Of a stretch of DNA of 62,735 nucleotides, positions 35,299-43,937 are shown in pieces. The stretch is from the NCBI GenBank assembly GCA_002497245.1, contig DANB01000019.1, positions 1 through 62,735 on the forward strand, given 5' to 3'. The notes below the pieces were generated by a model. The model saw only the letters and a program-made list of their open reading frames with translations, did not search any database and was not told the origin of the DNA. Position 1 is the stretch's first letter, and every line of letters begins with the position of its first letter. Origin of the DNA: Euryarchaeota archaeon UBA439 (GTDB lineage Archaea; Thermoplasmatota; Poseidoniia; Poseidoniales; Thalassarchaeaceae). The translations under genes and the position numbers were made by a program.

Positions 35299-36450
35299 AT
35301 GTCAGTAAAGAAGGATTATTATGAGATTCTCGGAATTAATAGGGATGCTAGTCAATCTGAAATCAAGAAATCATTTCGTAGTTTAGCCCGAAAATATCAC
35401 CCGGATAAGAATCCTGATGACCCCGAGTCCGAATTAAAATTTAAGGAAGTTCAGGAAGCTTATGCAATCCTTTCGAATCCAACTGAGAAGAGAAAATATG
35501 ATACTTATGGCCATAATGGTCCCGGGGGCTCACCTTTTGGACCAGGAGGATTCCAAGGAGTAAATATTAGTGTTGAAGATTTATTTGGCGGAGGTTTTGA
35601 AAGTGTTTTTAGTTCTATTTTTGGTTCTTCAAGTCCTAGAAGAAATAAGAGACAACGAGGTTCGGATTTACTTGTTAGACACACAATACCATTTGAGGCT
35701 TTAATGAATGGTTGTGAAGAATCATTAGAATTTGATGTTTTAAAAACATGTAAAGATTGTAATGGTGTTGGAGCAAAAAACATCGAAGAAGTCCGAGAAT
35801 GTCCTGCTTGTGATGGCCGTGGACGTATACAGAGAGTTGAGAGATTGGGGCCATTTACTCAACAAGTTGTAAGCGATTGCCCATCATGTAAAGGTGAAGG
35901 TAGAATTATTCAGAATCCTTGTCCCAGTTGTAGAGGTGAAGGACGTGCCAATCAAACAAAAAAAGTCCAATTCACAGTCCCTCCTGGTATTGAAAATGGC
36001 CAAAGACTTAGAATGTCTGGTTATGGAGAGTCATCTAAATCAGAAAATGGAGATCCAGGGCACTTGTATATTGAGATAGATGTTGAAGAACATGAATGGT
36101 TTGAAAGAGATGGTGCAGATTTACTAATGGCACTTCCATTAACTTTTACTGATTTGGTACTAGGTACTACTGTGGAGATACCTCATTTAGACGGTGAAAT
36201 CTTGAAAATTAAGATTCCTCCTGGTTCAAAACCCAGTCAAACAATTTCCGTTAAAGGGCGTGGTCTACCGAGCAATAGATCGCGAAATAGTCGTGGCTCG
36301 ATAATGGTGCTTCTTAAATTAGATATTCCGAAAAAGATATCTAGATCCTTCAAGAAAAAATTGATAGATATCAAAGATGAAATGAGCTACTCAAATGAAG
36401 AACTAGAAGATAAAATTCGTAAAGAAGCAAGGTCAAGACGTAATGGTTAG
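35299..36450 (+). CDS. dnaJ: Chaperone DnaJ (Hsp40)
   Basis: DnaJ stimulates the ATPase of DnaK and delivers unfolded proteins. The 383-residue protein is a complete type I Hsp40: a J domain (residues 5-70, DYYEILGINRDAS and the HPD tripeptide in ARKYHPDKNP), a Gly/Phe-rich linker (about 73-100), and a zinc region with four CxxCxGxG repeats (CKDCNGVG, CPACDGRG, CPSCKGEG, CPSCRGEG). The C-terminal substrate-binding beta domains (FTVPPGIENGQRLRMSGYG, IKIPPGSKPSQTISVKGRG) follow. No dnaK or grpE is in the window. The last four bases overlap the convergent surface-protein gene. Confidence 0.97.
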   Translation: MSVKKDYYEILGINRDASQSEIKKSFRSLARKYHPDKNPDDPESELKFKEVQEAYAILSNPTEKRKYDTYGHNGPGGSPFGPGGFQGVNISVEDLFGGGFESVFSSIFGSSSPRRNKRQRGSDLLVRHTIPFEALMNGCEESLEFDVLKTCKDCNGVGAKNIEEVRECPACDGRGRIQRVERLGPFTQQVVSDCPSCKGEGRIIQNPCPSCRGEGRANQTKKVQFTVPPGIENGQRLRMSGYGESSKSENGDPGHLYIEIDVEEHEWFERDGADLLMALPLTFTDLVLGTTVEIPHLDGEILKIKIPPGSKPSQTISVKGRGLPSNRSRNSRGSIMVLLKLDIPKKISRSFKKKLIDIKDEMSYSNEELEDKIRKEARSRRNG

Positions 36451-38567
36451 CCCCATTCGATTATTTTATTTGGTGTTGCAGCCAACGGTATTTCTTCAAC
36501 TAATCCGGATAATTCTAGAGCAAGATTAGCAGATTTCCCATCTAACATAATTCTTAGAAATATTTGTGAGTTTTTAGATAATTTATCTAAGAATATTTCG
36601 TCTTCTTTTGAGATATATTTCGGAGAAACATCAATTATCGATAGTTTATTCCCTTCAGGATAATTGAGTCTAATTGATGCAATTTCCCAATCCCAATCCG
36701 ATGTTTTCAAACCAATTAGAAGATTTTTCTTCTTCTCAGATATCTTCCAAGCACAGATTTCAATTTCTTCTGTCATATGTCTTAATTCTGGTTGCCCCCA
36801 TATTTCATTTATTGAATTCCAAGGACTTTCTCCTAGTTGCATCAAAGCAGCATCAATAATTTCGTCGTTGTTATCATTTTCATTTATTTGTTTTGAAATT
36901 CTTTCCCTAATTCGAATCAATTTCTTCCTTTCGTGTAATTGCATTTGTATTGAAGCTTCTCCACGTCGTAAAATAACACCTCTATTCCAGAATAAAACAA
37001 TCATAAGAGGGCTTAACATCAAAACTCCAATCAGGACATAGAAATCATTGAACATCCAAGAAAGGTCCTCATAATCATCAATTTGAGGTTCTTGATATTC
37101 TCCAAGATATTCTAATTTGAATGTATAATCAATTTCAACTTCTGCAGATGCTCTTCTTTCTATTCTTAGTGAATGATTGCCATAGGGCAATACAATCACT
37201 TCTCCATTAGATGTATTTACAAGCGCCCCAGTATTCTGATTTATCTCTTGTATTGTATAGTTTACTTCAGATTTAATTATCTCATTTAGGAAGACTCTAG
37301 AACCATTATTATCAGATATTTTTAATAAAAATATATCTATATTATCTCCGCTATGAAGACTTCCAGATGTCTCTGTATCTAACTGTAATTGATACCATCT
37401 TTCATCAGGCGTATCTATCCATTTAGACTCTGGAGCGTCAGAAAATATCATTCCATCTAAAGGCCTTAATGGTGTGAATGAAAGATTCCACCTAGTGGTT
37501 TCAGTAGATTTTATCCAAATCTCTAATGCCGCTGTATCTCCATTTGTTTCTATTATTTCTGGGCATAATCCGTCATCAGAGGATATATTCTCTTTATTTC
37601 CAAAATAGTCTAATAAATAGAACTCAAAAATAACACCTTCATTACTTGTTGAACAATGCATTGCTAACTTCATATCTGCTCCAATCCCAAATAGAATAGA
37701 GTCACCATTTTGATCAGATTTAGCTATATATGATTCATAATTCCATGAAGTTTCATAAGATAATGCTTCACCATGATTCCAAGGGACTTGTAATTCTCCT
37801 CCATTTCCAGATTCTTTTGACTGATTATTTCGGTACAAATCAAATTTATAAGGATGTATTCCTTCACTAGATGATGAAATAATTCGAATCCATAATTCAC
37901 TTTCTTCTGGATATTCAAATAAATTTTCAGGCTCATTTAGATCATTTGTCACCAATTCTTTGATACTATTATTTCGATACCATAATTCAATTTTCAAATC
38001 ATTATTGCCTATAATATTAGAGATTACAATCACATCACCGGGTTCTCCAAAGATTTGTATGGAATCTTTATCTGAATGATTTTCTAAGATTCCTATAAAT
38101 TCAATATATCTTTGATCTTGTATTGAGTTATCACAATTTCCTAGGAAACAATAATCTTCTGTAATTATTGTATGATATTCCTCTTGATTTCCTGGGGAAG
38201 GAATTGAATCAATTAAATCACTATCTTCAATATTAGACAAATTATTAGACATTATCACATTAATTTCAACGTCATCAATTGTCACTTCAGAACTAGAAAA
38301 TAAACTTACAACTGCTCCTTCATGAAGAAATCCTCCCCATTCTAATTTATGACTATCTTCTAAGTAATATATTTCTCCATCATTATTAATCTCTAGATTT
38401 AATCCCGGACAACTAATTTTCAGGCATGAAACACTGTACCAGAAGGGTCCTTCTAGGACTATATTTTCTTCTATGAGTAAGGTTTCTTCTTCATTTTGTC
38501 CACTAACATTCATGATTCCTGAAATGACAAATAATACTGTCATCAACAGTGCAGCGGTACGTCTCAC
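36447..38567 (-). CDS. Surface protein with single C-terminal membrane helix and cytoplasmic domain
   Basis: This 706-residue protein has a signal peptide (ALLMTVLFVISGIMNVSGQ) and an external part of about 480 residues rich in Asn, Ser, Ile and acidic residues. One membrane helix lies at about 505-528 (YVLIGVLMLSPLMIVLFW), followed by a charged cytoplasmic domain of about 175 residues (QMQLHERKKLIRIRERISKQ and beyond). The external part has beta-sandwich-like strands, and some segments (GDVIVISNIIG, FDLYRN) recall pre-peptidase C-terminal-like domains, but no family is certain. The large cytoplasmic part suggests the protein connects the surface to the cell interior. It is convergent with dnaJ and divergent from arcS; the two start regions are about 60 bases apart. 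Confidence 0.78.
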   Translation of the reverse strand: MRRTAALLMTVLFVISGIMNVSGQNEEETLLIEENIVLEGPFWYSVSCLKISCPGLNLEINNDGEIYYLEDSHKLEWGGFLHEGAVVSLFSSSEVTIDDVEINVIMSNNLSNIEDSDLIDSIPSPGNQEEYHTIITEDYCFLGNCDNSIQDQRYIEFIGILENHSDKDSIQIFGEPGDVIVISNIIGNNDLKIELWYRNNSIKELVTNDLNEPENLFEYPEESELWIRIISSSSEGIHPYKFDLYRNNQSKESGNGGELQVPWNHGEALSYETSWNYESYIAKSDQNGDSILFGIGADMKLAMHCSTSNEGVIFEFYLLDYFGNKENISSDDGLCPEIIETNGDTAALEIWIKSTETTRWNLSFTPLRPLDGMIFSDAPESKWIDTPDERWYQLQLDTETSGSLHSGDNIDIFLLKISDNNGSRVFLNEIIKSEVNYTIQEINQNTGALVNTSNGEVIVLPYGNHSLRIERRASAEVEIDYTFKLEYLGEYQEPQIDDYEDLSWMFNDFYVLIGVLMLSPLMIVLFWNRGVILRRGEASIQMQLHERKKLIRIRERISKQINENDNNDEIIDAALMQLGESPWNSINEIWGQPELRHMTEEIEICAWKISEKKKNLLIGLKTSDWDWEIASIRLNYPEGNKLSIIDVSPKYISKEDEIFLDKLSKNSQIFLRIMLDGKSANLALELSGLVEEIPLAATPNKIIEWG

Positions 38568-38629
38568 GTCTCTTCGGACACGGCCTCCTCTTAGAATCCT
38601 TCAAGCGAAATGCTTCGTCCGCAGTATGT

Positions 38630-40414
38630 ATGGAAGAGAGGCCATTAGCCCGGAGCGTAGTCGCTAGACAACGTTTTGGACGTTTATTTAGTCTAGGTGA
38701 CCGTAATTCTCCTAGTTCTTGGACTCCTGCAATTATTTTAGGCGAGGATGATGAAGAATTACCATATTCGATCGCTCCATTCGAGTATTCTAGAGACTCC
38801 AGCAATTTACCTGCTAAAATTTCTATTAAGACTAGAACAAATCTTACTTTACCTTTCGATCAGTTAGATATTTGGCTAGCTAGTGAAGGATTAGTTCTCC
38901 CTCCTAGTTTGGTAGAATCTAATTCTGGAGAGTTTGGTATTGGAAAAGAAGTATTACCTGTTTCTTGGCAATCCTTACATCATGATTTAAGATTGAATGA
39001 TGATGATTTACTTCCATCAATAATTATTCTAACCGATGCTCCTCAATTAGCTAATCAAAAAGGATTGCTATCTGAGGCATTGTATATCATTAGGACAAGG
39101 TTCCCCTCATCATTAATTTGGACTCCTGGTATTGGAGGTCCAGATAATTGTGCAATTCTAACTTGGATGGGGGTTGATATCTTTGATTTAGCGAGGTCTA
39201 AACATGCTAGTTCTCTCGGAGTTATTTTATCAGAAAATGGGCCTAGAGAAGTTGAGGAATCAATAGATGAAGATTCCTCAATGAAACATCAAATACAATG
39301 TTGGAAGAACTCATTAGCAGCTACTAGAGTTGCTATTAGAGAGGGCAATTTACGTGAATTGGTAGAGAAGCAATCTCTCTCTAGCCCTAGATCAGTAGAA
39401 AGATTGAGAATTCATGATGCTAAAATGTCTTCTTTAGATGGCGGTAAATCTGGGTTAGCAAGGATAAAAGGACAATTCCATGAACTTAGATGCCATAGTT
39501 TTTCAAGCAGAAATGACCCATTAATTCAAGACTGGCGTAGACGAGTTTCTAGTAATCATGAACCTCCTTCTCATCAATCTAAGGTGATGGTTCTATTGCC
39601 CTGTTCAGCAACCAAACCTTACCGACTTTCCGCATCTCACAAGAGATTCAGCAGATCAATTACATCTAATACAATTCACGAAGTCATAGTCACTGCACCG
39701 CTTGGTTTAGTCCCAAGAGAACTTGAAGATATCTGGCCGGCTGCTAACTACGATATTCCAGTAACTGGTGATTGGGACATTGATGAACTCAAAACAATCC
39801 GTGAGATGACATTTGAATATATTTCTAGAAATAACTTTTCAAGAGTTTTAAATCATAGTGGAATAGATTTAGAATATGACTCTGTAGAAATTATTGATAC
39901 TAGAAGAGGAATGACTGCGGGATCATCCGAAGCACTTGAGTATCTCCAACAAATGGTTGAAAAATCTGTAAAAGATTTCGATTTAGAAGATCCCAAGGAA
40001 AGTAAACATAGATTAGGTAAACTCAGATCATTATCAAAATTTCAGCATGGTACTGATGATTGGTTAGATGGTACAGGGATACAGGGTAGGCCTCCAATTT
40101 TTACAATTCGTAAAGAGGGCAAGCAACTAGCATTATGGAATCCTCGTCTAGGTCGTTTTTCTTTCACCAAAGCCTGTCTCCCACTTTTAGCCGATAGCAA
40201 AAAGTTTCCAATTGCTCATATCACACCCGGAATCGATTGGAGGGGAGATTTATTTGCCTCAAATGTAATCGACTTCCAAGGAAGTATTAGGATAGGGGAT
40301 GAGGTTTTAGTTTACCAAAATAACGAATTAATAGGATCTGCTCGAGCAGAAGCTGCTGGTTGGGAATGGCCAAATGGGCCTAGTAGGTTGGCTCGCGCTC
40401 AACATAGATTATAA
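38630..40414 (+). CDS. arcS: Archaeosine synthase ArcS
   Basis: ArcS (TgtA2) acts after TGT on preQ0 at position 15 of archaeal tRNAs to form archaeosine. The diagnostic motif PCx3KPYx2Sx2H is present in full at residues 324-337 (PCSATKPYRLSASH). The N-terminal half is a TGT-like domain (WTPGIGGPDNCAILTWMGVDIFDL) that lacks the full TGT catalytic set, as is normal for ArcS. The C-terminus is a PUA domain (IRIGDEVLVYQNNELIGSA) that binds tRNA. The ATG at 38630 gives an N-terminus (PLARSVVARQRFGRL) like that of family members; an upstream ATG at 38549 would overlap the divergent gene. It lies 74 bases before rps15. Confidence 0.92.
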   Translation: MEERPLARSVVARQRFGRLFSLGDRNSPSSWTPAIILGEDDEELPYSIAPFEYSRDSSNLPAKISIKTRTNLTLPFDQLDIWLASEGLVLPPSLVESNSGEFGIGKEVLPVSWQSLHHDLRLNDDDLLPSIIILTDAPQLANQKGLLSEALYIIRTRFPSSLIWTPGIGGPDNCAILTWMGVDIFDLARSKHASSLGVILSENGPREVEESIDEDSSMKHQIQCWKNSLAATRVAIREGNLRELVEKQSLSSPRSVERLRIHDAKMSSLDGGKSGLARIKGQFHELRCHSFSSRNDPLIQDWRRRVSSNHEPPSHQSKVMVLLPCSATKPYRLSASHKRFSRSITSNTIHEVIVTAPLGLVPRELEDIWPAANYDIPVTGDWDIDELKTIREMTFEYISRNNFSRVLNHSGIDLEYDSVEIIDTRRGMTAGSSEALEYLQQMVEKSVKDFDLEDPKESKHRLGKLRSLSKFQHGTDDWLDGTGIQGRPPIFTIRKEGKQLALWNPRLGRFSFTKACLPLLADSKKFPIAHITPGIDWRGDLFASNVIDFQGSIRIGDEVLVYQNNELIGSARAEAAGWEWPNGPSRLARAQHRL

Positions 40415-40488
40415 TCAAAATCGGTTGTTTGAGTTTGCGTAGCGATTAAAGAGGGGCAGCAAGTCGGCCGGCTACCTGAGGTCTTCAC

Positions 40489-40944
40489 ATGGCACGCATG
40501 CACAGCAAAGGAAAAGGAACTAGCGGGTCCTCTAAGCCCAACAATGATACAGCACCTTCATGGTCTGAATCAGATAAAGGAAAGGTTGAGGAATTAATCA
40601 TAAAATACGCGAATGAAGGTCATTCGTCTGCAAAAATCGGAACTTTGCTAAGAGATATGCATGCGATTCCAGATGTAAGATTAGTAATGGGAGAAAGAAT
40701 ATCCAAGACATTATCTCGTAATAATCTAGAATCAACATATCCTGAAGATATGATGAATTTAATGCGTAAAGCACTTAGTTTAATTGATCATCTTTCAAGT
40801 AATAAGAAAGATTTACACAATCGTCGTCAATTAGAACTTTGTGAATCACGATTACGCCGTTTGGCTAGGTACTATGTAGGCACTGGACGAATATCATCAA
40901 CATGGACATACAAACGCGACCAATTGCGATTAATGGTTGAATGA
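40489..40944 (+). CDS. rps15: Small ribosomal subunit protein uS15
   Basis: The 151-residue protein has the archaeal/eukaryotic uS15 form, with an N-terminal extension (MARMHSKGKGTSGSSKP) before the rRNA-binding helical domain. Conserved segments include SAKIGTLLRDMHAIPDVR, LMRKALSLIDHL, NKKDLHNRRQL and ESRLRRLARYYVGTGR. It binds the central domain of 16S rRNA early in 30S assembly. It sits between arcS and an unknown gene that may be a DHH-type protein; rps15 followed by a RecJ-like gene is a familiar archaeal pairing. Confidence 0.95.
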   Translation: MARMHSKGKGTSGSSKPNNDTAPSWSESDKGKVEELIIKYANEGHSSAKIGTLLRDMHAIPDVRLVMGERISKTLSRNNLESTYPEDMMNLMRKALSLIDHLSSNKKDLHNRRQLELCESRLRRLARYYVGTGRISSTWTYKRDQLRLMVE

Positions 40945-40986
40945 TTTCTGCGTATAAGATTTGTAGTACCCCCTCCTCGGCGAATT

Positions 40987-41841
40987 ATGAGGCTACTAGT
41001 CAACGAGACTCAGTTTTCTTCTGTTTCTGAAATTTTGTTATCCGCCTCTAAAGAAATTGAAAGACTAAATGAGCCATTGTTATTACTTTGCTTACCCACA
41101 CTTTCTTCTTCTTTTTCAATGGCAGCCATAGAGTCTTCTTTAGTAGATAATGGTATAACTTATCGAAGAAAATTTTCTATTGAAAATTCTGATAATTCGC
41201 CTTGGATAAAGATAATTGATGATAATTCAGAGTTTACCTCGCTTGAAACCAATCCTTTCAGATTAACAATCTCTACAGTGATTGTTGATGGATTAATAAG
41301 TCATAAGGGAGAGCCTAGAAAAGGTCCTCTAACTTCAGTATCTCAAGCTCATGCTCTTTCTCAATTGATTTCACCAAATGGTCTGAGGACACGTAGATTA
41401 CGTCCATGGTTAATTTCTGGAAATTGGATTAATTCTGCTATGGATAATACTTATGACCCTATTTATTCTGCATTAAGGGATTTTCTTTTAGATGATGGAT
41501 TAATCAAAGTAGTACCTTTACCTGAAGTTCCAGAACCTAATATCTCTGAATATGAATGGATTGATGAAAATACATTAAATGCTATTTCTTCCAGATGGGT
41601 CAGTCTTGATTTGGAAGGGAAGGCACGTGTATTATCCAACTTAGTTAGAGGTTCTTTGATTAGATCAAAACCTTCAACATCTAGATTAGAAGAAATAGTC
41701 TGGCATTGTGTTCTGGCACCAGGTTGGTCCACTGATTTAGCAGGACAAATTTCCTCTGCTAGATTATATTGGGACGACAATAATTCGAATATTGCTTCTA
41801 GTAAGGTGATTGATAAATTAATTAGAGATGGAATGATATAA
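40987..41841 (+). CDS. Unknown protein downstream of rps15, possibly degenerate RecJ/Cdc45-like
   Basis: This 284-residue soluble protein is not firmly recognised. Its N-terminal pattern LLLLCLPTLSSSFSMAAI followed by LVDNGITYRRKF has the spacing of the first DHH-phosphoesterase strand and helix, but the catalytic SHxDADG residues are absent. The middle (GPLTSVSQAHALSQLISPNG) and end (LAPGWSTDLAGQISSARLYW) could fit a DHH core and its C-terminal part, but this is weak. In several archaea a RecJ/GAN-type protein follows rps15, and position is the main reason for the suggestion. It begins 42 bases after rps15 and ends one base before a convergent stop codon. Confidence refers to it being a gene; the family is speculative. 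Confidence 0.75.
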   Translation: MRLLVNETQFSSVSEILLSASKEIERLNEPLLLLCLPTLSSSFSMAAIESSLVDNGITYRRKFSIENSDNSPWIKIIDDNSEFTSLETNPFRLTISTVIVDGLISHKGEPRKGPLTSVSQAHALSQLISPNGLRTRRLRPWLISGNWINSAMDNTYDPIYSALRDFLLDDGLIKVVPLPEVPEPNISEYEWIDENTLNAISSRWVSLDLEGKARVLSNLVRGSLIRSKPSTSRLEEIVWHCVLAPGWSTDLAGQISSARLYWDDNNSNIASSKVIDKLIRDGMI

Positions 41842-43857
41842 TTATTCTTCAATTCGGAGCATTACTTCACATTCTGAACATTGTATTCTTAGTGGCCTAA
41901 CATCTGATTCGACGGGATTACTTGTTCCGCAAGCAGGACATTCAATCCTAGGGGATTTATTCTTCCTCCCTCTCTCCTTGTTTGATCTAGGAGATACAAG
42001 TGAAATTGGAAATACCAATAATATACTGGAGGCTACAATTGCAAGAACTATTTGCATTGGCATACCTAATACATAAATTACCAAAGACAATCCTCCTAAG
42101 GATGTAACAGAAATTAAAGCAGGTGCACTACTTCTATTTCTAGTCAAGAATAATCCCATTCCTATTGCTATACATAACGCGAAAACACATAGCATTGCAG
42201 AAATTAAAGGACTAAAAGCCATATTTCCCGAAGGAAGAAATTCGATTCTAAAATTTTCACCCTTATCCAAACTCTCTTGATTAATATTTATTGATTCTAA
42301 GAATATCCATCTTCGATGCTCGAAATCAATATTCTCCGCAGATACAGGTCCCAATCCTGCCAGCATGGATGTTTTAATCTCTAAATCGACATTAACCTCA
42401 TCCCAGTAATTATTTGAAGGATTACGAATAAAATTCTCAATTAATAGTTGTCTTTCATTCTCAATCACAGAATATGAAGTTTCAATTTTAATAGTTATTT
42501 CTTCAGCAGCAAAAGATCTCGTCCCCCCCATGTCTATTTGATACTCGGTAGGTCCTAAATCAACAGGATTTATTCCTATAATTGATTCAATATCTAAGGA
42601 TAATCCATTTTGCATAAATGATCGCATGTCAGAAGAAGAGCCAGTAATATGGGACGTCAGTGCTAGTAATTCATCATCATCTACTTTTCCATTATTTCTA
42701 TGAGATGTTGCAACTGAATCGGAATAAGAGTTCAAGTTCTTCCACCAACTATTCGAATCTAAACTAGAATTGCCAATATTATCCATCCCCCACCTCATCC
42801 ATTGAGACATAGCACTGTCAAAAGAAATCTCAATATTTTTTTCTATCGAGTCACCTTCAAATTTAATATCGATTTCAACACTTATTTCTGAACCACTGTC
42901 TCTTAGAGGTTCAGATGAGGGGTAATAACTACCTCCACCTCCATTTTCATCGTCGACATCTATATCGTGGTTCTTCGATGCAGAAATTTCTAAACCAGAT
43001 TGAGGTGATAGAATAAACTCAGTAGAATAAGTTCCACTATCAGTCCCTTCAGGTATCTCCCAGACAAAAGTCACTTCAACTCCTGATTCTAGAGGTGTTG
43101 CAATTGGGCTAAGAGTTAGTGGCGATCCTTGTAGATTGAAACTACCACTAGATAGAGACCACATTTCACCTCCAAATCCTGAATTCAGAACGATTGGGAA
43201 ATATACAAGTCCTGAAGTTACACTCGCCTCTTTTATTTTGATATCTACCAACGGCATCTTCCCTGTCACCTTCCCTACCGAATCTTCAGAACCCCATTTG
43301 AAAGTCAATCCTGCTTCTTGAGTAGGATTCGAGAAAAGTAGACTATTTACAGAAAGTGAGACTTCTAATTTATCTCCGTCATTTACTGAACCTGAAGAAA
43401 CTTGTACAGTAATTTCTAGATTTCCTTCAGCGTTTAGAAAAGGCTCTACGCCGTTAAGTCCAGAGTCGCCCGAATAAAATGAGCCACCTATCCTAATATC
43501 TAATGTGGCATTAATTGTAACTCCAGCTGCTCCTTCAACCAAGTAAGGTATTGTGAAAGTCCAAGTTTCCGCTGGATAATCTCCCTCTGTGCCCCAAATT
43601 GTTTCCCATGCTCCAACTTCTACTTCTCCTTGTTGCCAAGCTGTGACGGTTGATTCTTGTTCATCTGAAAGTTCATTTTCAAATGGAGAAAGTTTTCCGT
43701 TAGAAGATTCATCCAATAAAAACAGGTCAAAACCCGTGTCACTACAGCAAGATGTATTTCCATTACCAGTGTCTTGAGCGTATGTAGGTATGGCGAAAAA
43801 AGAAACCATCAATAGGCCTACTATGGCCAAGGACCTAACGGCCAAGTGCCCGTTCAT
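41842..43857 (-). CDS. Surface protein with C-terminal membrane helices and zinc ribbon
   Basis: This 671-residue protein has a signal peptide (SLAIVGLLMVSFFAIPTYAQ), an early CC pair and an extracellular region of about 515 residues with beta-sandwich-like segments (WSLSSGSFNLQGSPLTLSP, NNYWDEVNVDLEIKTSML). Two or three membrane helices lie at about 545-618. A basic linker and a cytoplasmic zinc ribbon of two CxxC pairs close the protein (CPACGTSNPVESDVRPL, then CSEC; about 637-662). The zinc ribbon on a surface protein recalls the membrane protein at 34495-35247. It is transcribed in the same direction as gltX upstream, after an 80-base gap. Function unknown. Confidence 0.78.
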   Translation of the reverse strand: MNGHLAVRSLAIVGLLMVSFFAIPTYAQDTGNGNTSCCSDTGFDLFLLDESSNGKLSPFENELSDEQESTVTAWQQGEVEVGAWETIWGTEGDYPAETWTFTIPYLVEGAAGVTINATLDIRIGGSFYSGDSGLNGVEPFLNAEGNLEITVQVSSGSVNDGDKLEVSLSVNSLLFSNPTQEAGLTFKWGSEDSVGKVTGKMPLVDIKIKEASVTSGLVYFPIVLNSGFGGEMWSLSSGSFNLQGSPLTLSPIATPLESGVEVTFVWEIPEGTDSGTYSTEFILSPQSGLEISASKNHDIDVDDENGGGGSYYPSSEPLRDSGSEISVEIDIKFEGDSIEKNIEISFDSAMSQWMRWGMDNIGNSSLDSNSWWKNLNSYSDSVATSHRNNGKVDDDELLALTSHITGSSSDMRSFMQNGLSLDIESIIGINPVDLGPTEYQIDMGGTRSFAAEEITIKIETSYSVIENERQLLIENFIRNPSNNYWDEVNVDLEIKTSMLAGLGPVSAENIDFEHRRWIFLESININQESLDKGENFRIEFLPSGNMAFSPLISAMLCVFALCIAIGMGLFLTRNRSSAPALISVTSLGGLSLVIYVLGMPMQIVLAIVASSILLVFPISLVSPRSNKERGRKNKSPRIECPACGTSNPVESDVRPLRIQCSECEVMLRIEE

Positions 43858-43937
43858 GAACTACCGTGGTTAACTTATTAGACTTCAATGCGACGCTTAA
43901 TAGATGCAAATTACATCACTTTGACCTTATTAATTAC

